Shown here: positions 15,552 through 23,839 of the stretch, piece after piece
How positions within the stretch are numbered: the stretch's first letter is position 1
Layout: the number at the start of each line of letters is the position of its first letter
Assembly (NCBI GenBank): GCA_002418775.1
Contig: DIEU01000037.1
Coordinates: 1-33,520 of the forward strand
DNA: 33,520 nt
Source of the DNA: Firmicutes bacterium UBA5766
Lineage (GTDB): Bacteria > Bacillota > Desulfotomaculia > Desulfotomaculales > Nap2-2B
Direction: 5' to 3'
Notes under the pieces: model-generated
The model's input: only the letters and a program-made list of their open reading frames with translations
What the model was told of the DNA's origin: nothing
Databases searched by the model: none
Program-made: the position numbers and the translations under genes

Positions 15552-17387
15552 GTGCTCAAACGGATCTGCCTTGCTTCGGTTCTGCTGATTGTTTATTGTC
15601 TGCTAAGGCCGTTGTGGTCCGGAACAGACTACCCGGTCGCTTCTTATGCCGATGTCCCGCTGCTGGATCATTATGATCTTATTGTCGCCGGCGCTGAGCC
15701 GGAAGGTATTGCCGCAGCTATATCAGGGGCGCGTAATGGTTTAAAGACCTTGCTTGTAGATGTCCGTCCGGAAGTAGGCGGCCTGATGACCCGAGGCTGG
15801 TTGAGCAATATTGATATGAATTACGGGCCCAATAAGGAAATCTTGAACAAGGGGATCTTTCTGGAATTTTACGAGGGCGTTGGGGGAGACGCTTTTGATC
15901 CGGCTGTGGCAAGCCAGGTTTTTAATTCCCTGATTGCAAAAGAGAAGAATCTCCAGGTATTTTTAAATGCCGCTGATATACAACCGCTGGCAGTGAATAA
16001 TACTTTAACCGGATTGAGTATTCTAACGCAAAAGGGAGAGGCCAGGGAAATCAAAGCGCAGCGGGTAATTGACGCCACCCGCGACGCAGATATAGCCGCC
16101 GCCGCAGGTGTTCCATACAGCCTTGGGTTTAGTGACTGCGGCCGGCCAGGCGAATATATGGCAACAACTTTAGTTTTCAGGTTAAAAGGAGTAAGTTCAC
16201 TGGACTGGATGAAACTGGTTCTGAATCTTAAGCTTTCCAAAGAACCAAACAACGGTGTAAAAAACCAGAGCGCCTGGGGCTTTTCTCAGATCATGAAACG
16301 TTATCAGCCCACCGATAATCGTTTGATGGTGCGGGGCTTAAATATATGCCGCTTAAAAGACGACTGGGTTTTAGTCAACGCGCTGCTGATTCTGGGGATG
16401 GATCCTCTGGATTATAATTCCCGCAAGGAAGGAAGGATTCTCGCTGAAAAAGAGATTCCCCTACTGACAAAATATATTTCAAAAAACATTCCCGGTTTGT
16501 TGTCGGTCGTGCCTGATGCAACGGCGCCTGAATTATACATCAGGCAGTCAAGGAATATATACGGACTGTATCGCCTAAGCATAAACGACGTATTGGAAAA
16601 CAAGGATTTTAAAGACCGCATTGCCATGGGCTCTTATCCTGTTGATATACAGGCCACCAGCCAGTCTTTCCGCGGTGATGTAATAGGCAAACCCAAGCTT
16701 TACTCGGTTCCTTTCCGCTGTCTTGTGCCAAAGGAAGTTAATAACCTACTGGTGGTGGGGAGGTCCGCAAGCTTTGATTCGCTGGCGTCCGGCAGCACAA
16801 GGGTTATCCCTGTAGGCATGGCGACAGGCCAGGCGGCCGGCGCGGCTGCCGCCCTCAGTATTGAAAAGGGATTGCCTTTTAACGAAATGAGCGGCGATCT
16901 AAACGTTATCCATGAACTGCAGAAAAGGTTAAACGCCCAGGGAATGAAACTGTGCTCCTTCTCGTATGAAATTCCCTGCGAGAATCACTGGGCCTATCCC
17001 GGCTTAAGGTTTGTCAGGAAATGGGGGATGGCTTCCGGCGGCTATACTAATAACTACCGGCTGGATGAAGCTATGTCTGTAATGAGCTTTATAAATACAC
17101 TTTCAAGAGTAACCGGTACAAGGATTCCGGCTGGGGTGATGATTTACCCGGCAAGTGAAAAGCTCACATTGGCAAATGCTTCTCAGGTTATATGCTGTTT
17201 TAAAAATTTGAATGTTGCCAAACCTGAAGCCCTTCAGTATTTGAAGTTGGCCGGGTTTTGGGAGCCCGACTTGCTAAAACATATTCAAAATGAAGGAAAA
17301 ATCAGCAAGGGAGCAGGATATATGATTATTTTAAGGTATGCCGACTGGCCTGGTCAGACAAGCATGAATCAGGGGGGGCAAAATTGA
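15552..17387 (+). CDS. Membrane-anchored/exported FAD-dependent oxidoreductase with SLH-like C-terminus
   Basis: A 611-residue protein of the FAD_oxidored type. Residues 1-24 (MLKRICLASVLLIVYCLLRP...) form a signal peptide or anchor. The FAD-binding beta-alpha-beta is YDLIVAGAEPEGIAAA (about residues 38-53), where the usual GxGxxG reads GAEPEG, followed by TLLVDVRPEVGGLMTRG. Later family marks are VIDATRDADIAAAAG, LLVVGRSASFD and VIPVGMATGQAAGAAAAL. From residue ~477 a segment, NHWAYPGLRFVRKWGMASGG, resembles an S-layer homology (SLH) repeat. The substrate is unknown. GTG start directly after the carB TAG; the stop overlaps pyrK by 4 bp. A secreted flavoprotein here is unexpected. Confidence 0.78.
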   Translation: MLKRICLASVLLIVYCLLRPLWSGTDYPVASYADVPLLDHYDLIVAGAEPEGIAAAISGARNGLKTLLVDVRPEVGGLMTRGWLSNIDMNYGPNKEILNKGIFLEFYEGVGGDAFDPAVASQVFNSLIAKEKNLQVFLNAADIQPLAVNNTLTGLSILTQKGEAREIKAQRVIDATRDADIAAAAGVPYSLGFSDCGRPGEYMATTLVFRLKGVSSLDWMKLVLNLKLSKEPNNGVKNQSAWGFSQIMKRYQPTDNRLMVRGLNICRLKDDWVLVNALLILGMDPLDYNSRKEGRILAEKEIPLLTKYISKNIPGLLSVVPDATAPELYIRQSRNIYGLYRLSINDVLENKDFKDRIAMGSYPVDIQATSQSFRGDVIGKPKLYSVPFRCLVPKEVNNLLVVGRSASFDSLASGSTRVIPVGMATGQAAGAAAALSIEKGLPFNEMSGDLNVIHELQKRLNAQGMKLCSFSYEIPCENHWAYPGLRFVRKWGMASGGYTNNYRLDEAMSVMSFINTLSRVTGTRIPAGVMIYPASEKLTLANASQVICCFKNLNVAKPEALQYLKLAGFWEPDLLKHIQNEGKISKGAGYMIILRYADWPGQTSMNQGGQN

Positions 17388-18196
17388 TCCATAACCCAAA
17401 GGCCCGGATCGTAAGCCAAAAAATGATTTTCCCAGGTTGCTGCCTGTTGACAATTTCATCTCCGGACATAAGCAGGACGGCGAAGCCGGGACAGTTTATT
17501 CAGGTACGTATTTTACCGCTTCTGGATTCTACGCTGCGCCGTCCATTCAGCATCCACCGGGTAGACAGGGAGGAAGGTGAGTTATCCCTCCTTTACCGTG
17601 TGGTTGGCCGGGGTACTGCCCTGCTGTCCATGGAAAAAGAAAATAATTTTTTAGACATCATTGGGCCTTTGGGAAATGGTTTCACTATTCCCGAAGGAAA
17701 GAAAAAACTGGCGATAGCAGCGGGCGGTATCGGAATCGCCCCCTTGTTTTTCCTGCTTCAGGAATTGGCGCAGAGTAGAAACAAGGATTTTTCAATCTAT
17801 ACTTTGCTGGGAGCGCGCACCAGTGAAGAATTAATTCTTGCCGATGAAATAACAAGCCTTACAGATAGTTTTTCGGGAGGCGTCAAAGTGGCAACTGACG
17901 ATGGAACAGTTGGTCACAGCGGTCCTGTGACGGAATTACTTGAGGAAGTACTCGCAAACAGGCTGGCCGAAATGGTCTACTTCTGTGGCCCGCGTGATTT
18001 TTTGCGTGTGTCCGCCGCCATGCTGGAAAAGTATGGCGCAGCAGGACAGTTATCCATTGAGGAGCGTATGGCTTGTGGTATAGGCGCCTGTTACTCATGC
18101 GTTTGCAGAACTAACCGGAAAAAAGGGGAACAACCTGTTTACAAGAGAGTATGTCTTGACGGACCGGTCTTTTATTCCAACGAGGTGGCTTTTTGA
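17384..18196 (+). CDS. pyrK: Dihydroorotate dehydrogenase electron transfer subunit PyrK
   Basis: PyrK carries FAD and a [2Fe-2S] cluster and passes electrons from PyrDB to NAD+. The 270-residue protein has the FAD motif RRPFSIHRV, the pyrophosphate loop GPLGNGF, AGGIGIAPLFFLL for NAD, CGPRDFL, and the cluster motif CGIGACYSCVC with a distal Cys in KRVCLDGPVF. The start is TTG 17384, inside the stop of the FAD gene (TTGA overlap), with AGGGGGG about 8 bases upstream; this fits translational coupling. Confidence 0.95.
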   Translation: MIHNPKARIVSQKMIFPGCCLLTISSPDISRTAKPGQFIQVRILPLLDSTLRRPFSIHRVDREEGELSLLYRVVGRGTALLSMEKENNFLDIIGPLGNGFTIPEGKKKLAIAAGGIGIAPLFFLLQELAQSRNKDFSIYTLLGARTSEELILADEITSLTDSFSGGVKVATDDGTVGHSGPVTELLEEVLANRLAEMVYFCGPRDFLRVSAAMLEKYGAAGQLSIEERMACGIGACYSCVCRTNRKKGEQPVYKRVCLDGPVFYSNEVAF

Positions 18197-19131
18197 TGAA
18201 ATCTTTGCAAGAAGAACCCAACCTGGCGGTTGAAATAGCCGGAGTAAAATTTAAAAATCCCATCGTGACCGCTTCCGGAACCTTCGGCTTTGGAAAGGAA
18301 TATTCAGTTTTTGTTAACCTGAGCCAACTGGGCGGGATAGTTCTTAAAAGCCTGACCCTGCAGCCGTGTCCGGGGAATCCTCCGCCAAGGATATTTGAAA
18401 CCTCATCAGGCCTGCTGAATTCTATTGGCTTGGAAAACCCGGGGGTAGATAATTTTATAAAATTCTACCTGCCCGGCTTAAAAGAAATACAAACGAATAT
18501 AATTGCAAGCATAGCAGGCGGCGCCGCAGAAGAATATGCCGCCGTCGCCGGCAGACTTGGTGAATCCGAGCTGGTTTCGGCATTGGAATTAAACATTTCC
18601 TGCCCGAATGTGAAACACGGCGGTATGCAATTTGGTGTTTCGCCATCCGCATCCGCTGAGGTAGTCAAAAGTGTTAAGTCCATCACCAATAAACCTGTTA
18701 TAGTGAAACTGTCCCCGAATGTAACCAGTATTGTAGAGATAGCGCGAAGTGTCGCTGCTGCAGGCGCCGACGCTCTCTCAATGATCAATACCCTGGCGGG
18801 TATGGCCATTGATGTTTACCGGCGCAGGCCGGTACTGGGAAACATTAAAGGGGGGCTTTCCGGCCCGGCGATTAAACCTGTGGCTGTTGGGGCTGTCTGG
18901 GATGTATACCGGGAAGTCGATCTGCCGATTATTGGTATGGGCGGTATAACATGCGCCAGGGATGCGTTGGAGTTTATCATGGCCGGCGCCAGGGCGGTTG
19001 CGGCAGGGACGGTGAATTTTATTAACCCGGAGGCAACTATTAATATATTGGAAGGAATCACACTGTTCCTGAAAGAAAACGGCATCAAAGACATTAATGA
19101 TTTAGTGGGCGCTGCGCATAATCCAATATAG
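18196..19131 (+). CDS. pyrD: Dihydroorotate dehydrogenase 1B catalytic subunit
   Basis: An FMN enzyme that oxidises dihydroorotate to orotate, here of the NAD-linked class 1B that works as a PyrD2-PyrK2 complex. The 311-residue chain shows TASGTFGFGKEY, NPPPRIFET, GLENPGVDNF, the active-site loop ELNISCPNVKHGG with the base Cys of class 1B, SMINTLAGMAID, GGLSGPAIKP and GMGGI. ATG 18196 overlaps the pyrK TGA by one base and has GAGGTGG seven bases upstream; a TTG one codon earlier is also open. The operon's last two enzymes, PyrF and PyrE, do not follow. Confidence 0.96.
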   Translation: MKSLQEEPNLAVEIAGVKFKNPIVTASGTFGFGKEYSVFVNLSQLGGIVLKSLTLQPCPGNPPPRIFETSSGLLNSIGLENPGVDNFIKFYLPGLKEIQTNIIASIAGGAAEEYAAVAGRLGESELVSALELNISCPNVKHGGMQFGVSPSASAEVVKSVKSITNKPVIVKLSPNVTSIVEIARSVAAAGADALSMINTLAGMAIDVYRRRPVLGNIKGGLSGPAIKPVAVGAVWDVYREVDLPIIGMGGITCARDALEFIMAGARAVAAGTVNFINPEATINILEGITLFLKENGIKDINDLVGAAHNPI

Positions 19132-19277
19132 GATTTGCTCTTAAAATAGAAAAGGATCTCGATCTTCTAAAAAACGTTTACTGACTACTCCTCTAACCCA
19201 ATAAATCATTTCTACAGTCTCTTTTTTTTTATTACGTTGGTTCTTTGTTTGTTTACCGGAATGGGGAATTAGAAACA

Positions 19278-22200
19278 ATGTTTGTACACCTGCATGTGCA
19301 TACCGAATACAGCCTTTTGGACGGGGCAGCCAGAATTAAGAAAGTAGCCAGGGCTGCCCGGGAGTTAAACATGCCTGCCCTGGCTATCACTGACCACGGG
19401 GTAATGTTCGGCGTGGTAGACTTTTATAAAGCATGTATTGCGGAAGGAATAAAGCCTATTCTGGGCTGCGAAGTATATGTCGCGCCGAGGACAGCAAAGG
19501 ACCGGGTTCCGCATGTAGATGACCGCAATTACCACCTTACCCTTTTAGCTGAAAACGAAGAAGGCTACCGCAACCTGCTTAAGCTCGTCTCGCTTGGTTA
19601 TACGGAAGGGTTTTACTATAAACCCCGGGTTGACAAGCATTCCCTGGCCCGCTTCAGTAAGGGTATCATCGCTTTAAGCGGATGCATAGCCGGTGAGGTC
19701 GCAGAACTGCTGGGAGCGGGGCAGCATGACCTGGCCAGGAAATCGGCCATGGCGTACAGGGATATTTTCGGCAGGGAAAACTTTTACCTTGAGCTGCAGG
19801 ATCACGGCCTGCCCGTCCAGCAAAAGGTAAACAAGGAATTGGTCGAGCTTCACAGGCAGCTTGACATACCGCTGGTCGTTACCAATGATATCCATTATGT
19901 AAATCGTGAACACGCGGAAATGCAGGATATATTGCTATGCATCCAAACCGGAAAAACTGTGAACGACCCGGGGCGGCTGAAATTTCAGTCCGATCAGCTT
20001 TACCTGAAAAGCGAAGAAGAAATGTCCGTCAGTTTCAAGGAACTGGGACAAGCCATGGCAAATACGTTAAGAATTGCGGAACGCTGCAATGTTGCCTTGG
20101 ATTTCAGCAAGCAATACCTGCCGGATTACCCGTTGCCCAACGGAGTTCAGCCTGATACATACTTGGAGGGATTATGTCTTGAGGGATTGCGCCGCCGCTA
20201 TGGCGAGCCTTCCGAGCAGGTAAAACAGCGGATGGAATATGAACTTAACGTTATCAAGTCGATGGGATTTTCCTCCTACTTTCTTGTCGTCTGGGATTTT
20301 ATCCACTTTGCTCGCACTAAAGGGATTCCTGTCGGGCCTGGACGCGGCTCCGCCGCCGGAAGCCTCGTTTCTTACCTTCTGGGGATAACCAATCTTGATC
20401 CGCTTAAGTATGGCCTTCTCTTTGAACGGTTTTTAAATCCCGAGCGGATATCGATGCCGGATGTTGACGTGGACCTCTGCTTTGAACGCAGGCAGGAAGT
20501 CATCAATTATGTGACTCAGAAGTATGGCGCCGACAGGGTCGCCCAGATTGCCACTTTCGGGACAATGGCTGCCCGCGCGGCAATAAGAGATGTCGGCCGC
20601 GCGATGGCAATTCCATATGCCGAAGTTGACCGGGTAGCCAAGCTTGTGCCTGCGGAATTGCAGATAACCATCGAAAAGGCGTTACAGGAATCAGACGACT
20701 TGAGAAACTTGTACCAGCAAGACCTGCAGATTAAAAAGCTGGTCAATATGGCTTCCCTTCTTGAGGGAATGCCGAGGCATATCTCCACACACGCCGCCGG
20801 AGTGGTTATTACACGTGACCTTTTAACCGACTATCTGCCTGTGTATAAATCTTCCGAAGGGCCGCTGACGACACAGTTTGCCATGAGCCAGGTTGAACAG
20901 CTCGGGCTTTTAAAGATAGATCTCCTGGGACTGCGGACATTGACTGTTATTTCGGACGCTCTGAAGATAATTGAAAAAAACGGCGGCCCAAAGATTAATA
21001 TTGATGAAATTATGCTGGACGACCCCGGGACCTATGAACTGCTTGCCTCCGGCAGCACAATCGGTGTATTCCAGCTGGAGAGTTCGGGTATGCGGTCCAT
21101 TCTGAAAGAACTTAAGCCGGAAATATTCGAAGATATCGTTGCCGTGAATGCTCTCTACCGCCCTGGCCCGTTAGGCAGCGGTATGGTTAAGGATTTCATT
21201 GAAAACAAGCATGGACTTAACAAGATATCCTACCTTCACCCCAGGCTGGAACCAATTTTAAAAAGCACCTACGGGGTTATTCTTTACCAGGAGCAAGTCA
21301 TGCAGATTGCCGGTGAACTGGCCGGGTTTAGTATGGCCAAGGCGGACGAGCTTCGCAAAGCGATGGGAAAAAAGAAACCGGAATTGATCCATTCCAACCG
21401 GGAGAAGTTTATTGAAGGAGCTTCTAGCAGAGGTATCGACAAGGAGATAGCAAGACAGATATTTGACCTGATGGAATTTTTTGCCGGTTATGGTTTTAAC
21501 AAATGTTTGAGCGGAGATGTCCGCATAGTCGATGGAAACGGTAATCCTGCTGTATTAAAGGATGTGTTTGAAAGCAGAAAGCCGGCGACTGTCCAAACGT
21601 TGGACAAAAATAATAAAATTGCCGCGGGTCAGGTTACCGGGGTGTATCTGAATGGCGTTAAACCAGTCTACTGTTTAACCACTAAGAAAGGTTTCAGCAT
21701 TAAAGCGACCGCCAACCATATGTTTTTGACCGAAGGCGGGTGGAAGTCCTTAGGGAGGCTAAAGGCGGGCAATAAGGTCGCTGTCTGTGGAGTTCCTTAC
21801 GGCAGTGAGCACAGGCGGCTGGAAAGTATGCAAGAAAACGGAACGGTTGTCTTGTGGGATGACATTAGATCCGTTGAACCAGCCGGCAAGGAAATTACCT
21901 ACGACCTGACCGTGGAAGAAACCCATAATTTTCTGGCCAACGGTTTTGTAGTTCATAACAGCCACTCGGCGGCTTACGCCCTGGTTGCTTACCAGACAGC
22001 CTTTTTAAAGGCTAATTACCCGGCGGAATACATGGCTGCGCTGCTTACTTCGGTGCGGGACAACACGGATAAGGTGGCCGCCTACGTAGAAGAGTGCAGA
22101 CGCATGAAAATTGAAGTACTGCCTCCGGATGTCAACGAGAGCGAGAATGATTTCGCGGTCGTGGGCGGAAAGATACGTTTTGGGCTGGCTGCTGTTAAAA

Positions 22201-23150
22201 ATGTGGGCGCCGGAGCGGTGGAAGTAATCGTGCAGGATCGCTCCCGGCAAGGTTTCTTCAAAAGCTATACCGATTTCTGCCGCCGGCTGGATACCAGGGT
22301 TGTAAACAGGCGTGTTCTGGAAAGCTTGATCAAGAGCGGGGCTTTTGACTCGCTTGGGCACGGCCGGTCGCAGTTGATGGCGATGATTGAGGCCGGGATG
22401 GATTTAGCGGCGCAGGCCGGCAGGGAGCGCTCAAACGGGCAGCTGACTTTACTGGACTTTTGGGGGGATTCGGCCGGGGACGTGTTTTCCATAAAAATGC
22501 CGGATCTCAAGGAGTTTTCTTATAGTCAACTGCTTGCCATGGAAAAGGAGGCGCTGGGTCTATATATAAGCGGGCATCCTTTATCCGAATACAGGTCGGC
22601 ATTAAACGCGCAGGTCAGCGGGTCAGTTTCCGAGGCAAAGGAGATGGAACCCAACAGTGAAGTTGTTTTGGGCGGGATGATCACAAGCATAAAGAAGCTG
22701 TCTACACGCCGGGGTGAACCGATGGCCAGAGGGCAGTTTGAGGATTTGACAGGCGTTATCGAGGTAATTTTTTTTCCGCGTACCTATAAGGATTATAAGT
22801 CACTGATTAAACCCGAAAAAGTGGTCCTCCTGCACGGGCGGATAAACGCAAACGGAGAAGACAACAAGGTTATCGCCGAAGCGCTTACCCCTGTTGCTAA
22901 AAAAAAGGTAAACAGCGTTTACATCCAAATAAAAAAATCCTCTCTGGAGCTGATTACCCGTTTGCAGTTAGTTTTAAAAAGTTATCCGGGGCGTGCGCCG
23001 GTGTACCTTTACTTTCCGGGCGACAAAAAATTAGCTCTTACACCTGAGGAATTTTGGCTGGATTTGTCTACGCCGGTTCTTGTTGAACTAAGGGAATTAA
23101 TAGGCGCGGATAATGTTAAGGTTAAAATTGACGGTGAGAGGGAAGAGTAA
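19278..23150 (+). CDS. dnaE: DNA polymerase III subunit alpha (DnaE) precursor with in-frame intein
   Basis: Replicative or lagging-strand polymerase. The precursor is 1290 residues from ATG 19278 (a TTG 11 codons earlier is open but weak). Removing the 152-residue intein leaves 1138, normal for DnaE. The N-terminal PHP domain starts FVHLHVHTEYSLLDG; the polymerase core has GPGRGSAAGS, the catalytic aspartates in PDVDVDLCFERR and KIDLLGLRTL, and the tail has a helix-hairpin-helix region and an OB fold (GGMITSIKKLSTRRG). The intein interrupts GYGFNK/SHSAAYALVAYQTAFLK, the most conserved block of the family. It stands apart from the pyr operon (about 146 bp, no clear terminator). Confidence 0.95.
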   Translation: MFVHLHVHTEYSLLDGAARIKKVARAARELNMPALAITDHGVMFGVVDFYKACIAEGIKPILGCEVYVAPRTAKDRVPHVDDRNYHLTLLAENEEGYRNLLKLVSLGYTEGFYYKPRVDKHSLARFSKGIIALSGCIAGEVAELLGAGQHDLARKSAMAYRDIFGRENFYLELQDHGLPVQQKVNKELVELHRQLDIPLVVTNDIHYVNREHAEMQDILLCIQTGKTVNDPGRLKFQSDQLYLKSEEEMSVSFKELGQAMANTLRIAERCNVALDFSKQYLPDYPLPNGVQPDTYLEGLCLEGLRRRYGEPSEQVKQRMEYELNVIKSMGFSSYFLVVWDFIHFARTKGIPVGPGRGSAAGSLVSYLLGITNLDPLKYGLLFERFLNPERISMPDVDVDLCFERRQEVINYVTQKYGADRVAQIATFGTMAARAAIRDVGRAMAIPYAEVDRVAKLVPAELQITIEKALQESDDLRNLYQQDLQIKKLVNMASLLEGMPRHISTHAAGVVITRDLLTDYLPVYKSSEGPLTTQFAMSQVEQLGLLKIDLLGLRTLTVISDALKIIEKNGGPKINIDEIMLDDPGTYELLASGSTIGVFQLESSGMRSILKELKPEIFEDIVAVNALYRPGPLGSGMVKDFIENKHGLNKISYLHPRLEPILKSTYGVILYQEQVMQIAGELAGFSMAKADELRKAMGKKKPELIHSNREKFIEGASSRGIDKEIARQIFDLMEFFAGYGFNKCLSGDVRIVDGNGNPAVLKDVFESRKPATVQTLDKNNKIAAGQVTGVYLNGVKPVYCLTTKKGFSIKATANHMFLTEGGWKSLGRLKAGNKVAVCGVPYGSEHRRLESMQENGTVVLWDDIRSVEPAGKEITYDLTVEETHNFLANGFVVHNSHSAAYALVAYQTAFLKANYPAEYMAALLTSVRDNTDKVAAYVEECRRMKIEVLPPDVNESENDFAVVGGKIRFGLAAVKNVGAGAVEVIVQDRSRQGFFKSYTDFCRRLDTRVVNRRVLESLIKSGAFDSLGHGRSQLMAMIEAGMDLAAQAGRERSNGQLTLLDFWGDSAGDVFSIKMPDLKEFSYSQLLAMEKEALGLYISGHPLSEYRSALNAQVSGSVSEAKEMEPNSEVVLGGMITSIKKLSTRRGEPMARGQFEDLTGVIEVIFFPRTYKDYKSLIKPEKVVLLHGRINANGEDNKVIAEALTPVAKKKVNSVYIQIKKSSLELITRLQLVLKSYPGRAPVYLYFPGDKKLALTPEEFWLDLSTPVLVELRELIGADNVKVKIDGEREE
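21504..21959 (+). mobile_element. Mini-intein in DnaE (152 aa, no homing endonuclease)
   Basis: A self-splicing protein insert. It begins with Cys1 in CLSGDVRIVDG (block A), has the block B T-x-x-H as TANH at intein residues 69-72, and block F as YDLTVEETHNFLANG ending in VVHN. The penultimate His151 and terminal Asn152 are intact and the +1 residue of the C-extein is Ser, so all residues for canonical class 1 splicing are present. There is no LAGLIDADG region. After excision the extein reads GFNK-SHSAAYA without gap. Known cyanobacterial split DnaE inteins sit before the Cys of CFNK, four residues upstream of this site. Confidence 0.93.
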
Positions 23151-23170
23151 ATCATATTTAGAGACACGGC

Positions 23171-23200
23171 TTGTCAGGAAAGCATCATGTATGCTATGAT
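23171..23200 (+). promoter_or_regulatory. Promoter candidate for mtrB
   Basis: TTGTCA (23171-23176), an 18-base spacer and TATGAT (23195-23200), about 48 bases before the mtrB ATG. The spacer contains the small dyad AGCAT-CATGT-ATGCT. Confidence 0.5.
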
Positions 23201-23247
23201 TTTTTTGTTAGATATCTGTTAAATAAAGGCAATAATGGAGTGAGATT

Positions 23248-23478
23248 ATGACGGAGCCTTATGAATTACATGCTGATTACGTTGTTATAAAAGCTTTGGA
23301 TAACGGTGTTACAATTATCGGTCTCACCCGCGGCAAGGATACGAGGTTTCATCACACAGAAAAATTGGATAAAGGTGAAATTATGATTGCACAGTTTACC
23401 GAGCATACTTCAGCTATCAAGATACGCGGTAAAGTTGAACTGTTAACCAAACATGGCAAGATACGAAATGACGAATAG
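23248..23478 (+). CDS. mtrB: Tryptophan RNA-binding attenuation protein (TRAP)
   Basis: TRAP forms an 11-subunit ring that, with tryptophan bound between subunits, wraps RNA containing GAG/UAG repeats and ends trp transcription or blocks translation. This 76-residue protein aligns throughout with B. subtilis MtrB: VVIKALDNGVTIIGLTRG, DTRFHHTEKLDKGE, AQFTEHTSAIKIRG. The RNA-contacting residues correspond to Lys39, Lys58 and Arg60 here (Lys37, Lys56 and Arg58 in B. subtilis numbering). ATG has GGAGTGA upstream. No trp gene is in the window and no run of GAG/TAG triplets was found near it, so its targets lie elsewhere. Confidence 0.94.
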   Translation: MTEPYELHADYVVIKALDNGVTIIGLTRGKDTRFHHTEKLDKGEIMIAQFTEHTSAIKIRGKVELLTKHGKIRNDE

Positions 23479-23587
23479 GGAGTATAAGGCTGAAGGTTGG
23501 GAAGAGAATAAATTTCAATGAATACAAGACCATCGGTTGTGTTTATACTTTTTACGATAAAAGCCTTGGTAAAAAGGAGGCTTAGCT

Positions 23588-23782
23588 ATGTGGACAGTAG
23601 TTTATATTGCTCCCAGCATGGAAGAAGCCGAGGAGATAAAACGACTTCTTTCAAGCGAGGGTTTACTGGTTAAAATAAAAAATATTGACAGTTCCTCCGG
23701 GATGCCGCCCAACAGTTCCATAGAGGTTCTGGTGCCCGAGTCAGAAGCTGATGAGGCAATGGAAATCATTGATTCTATATAG
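23588..23782 (+). CDS. DUF2007-like small protein
   Basis: A 64-residue protein, MWTVVYIAPSMEEAEEIKRLL followed by a strand and the end VLVPESEADEAMEIIDS. The beta-alpha-beta-beta-alpha outline and the theme (access to a protein, then swap of a short hydrophobic/acidic pattern) match the DUF2007 'putative signal transducing' family; I infer a ferredoxin-like fold. ATG with AAAAAGGAGG about 7 bases upstream. It lies between mtrB and pfkA with about 57 bp to pfkA and may be co-transcribed with pfkA and pyk. Function is unknown. Confidence 0.75.
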   Translation: MWTVVYIAPSMEEAEEIKRLLSSEGLLVKIKNIDSSSGMPPNSSIEVLVPESEADEAMEIIDSI

Positions 23783-23839
23783 ACGAAGCCGTGCTTTTGT
23801 AATTGGGCAAGAATGTCTGTTGTGAAAAGGGGTGTTTTT

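Noticed and set aside
19132..19277. T-rich run near 19222 as pyr operon terminator
   Set aside because: The T run has no stable stem in front of it; only tiny GATC dyads are seen.
21504..21959. Possible homing endonuclease within the DnaE intein
   Set aside because: Only about 60 residues separate blocks B and F and no LAGLIDADG or HNH motif is seen; it is a mini-intein.
23479..23587. TRAP-binding site after mtrB (scattered TAG/GAG triplets)
   Set aside because: Only a few triplets with irregular spacing; a functional site needs about nine or more at 2-3 base spacing.
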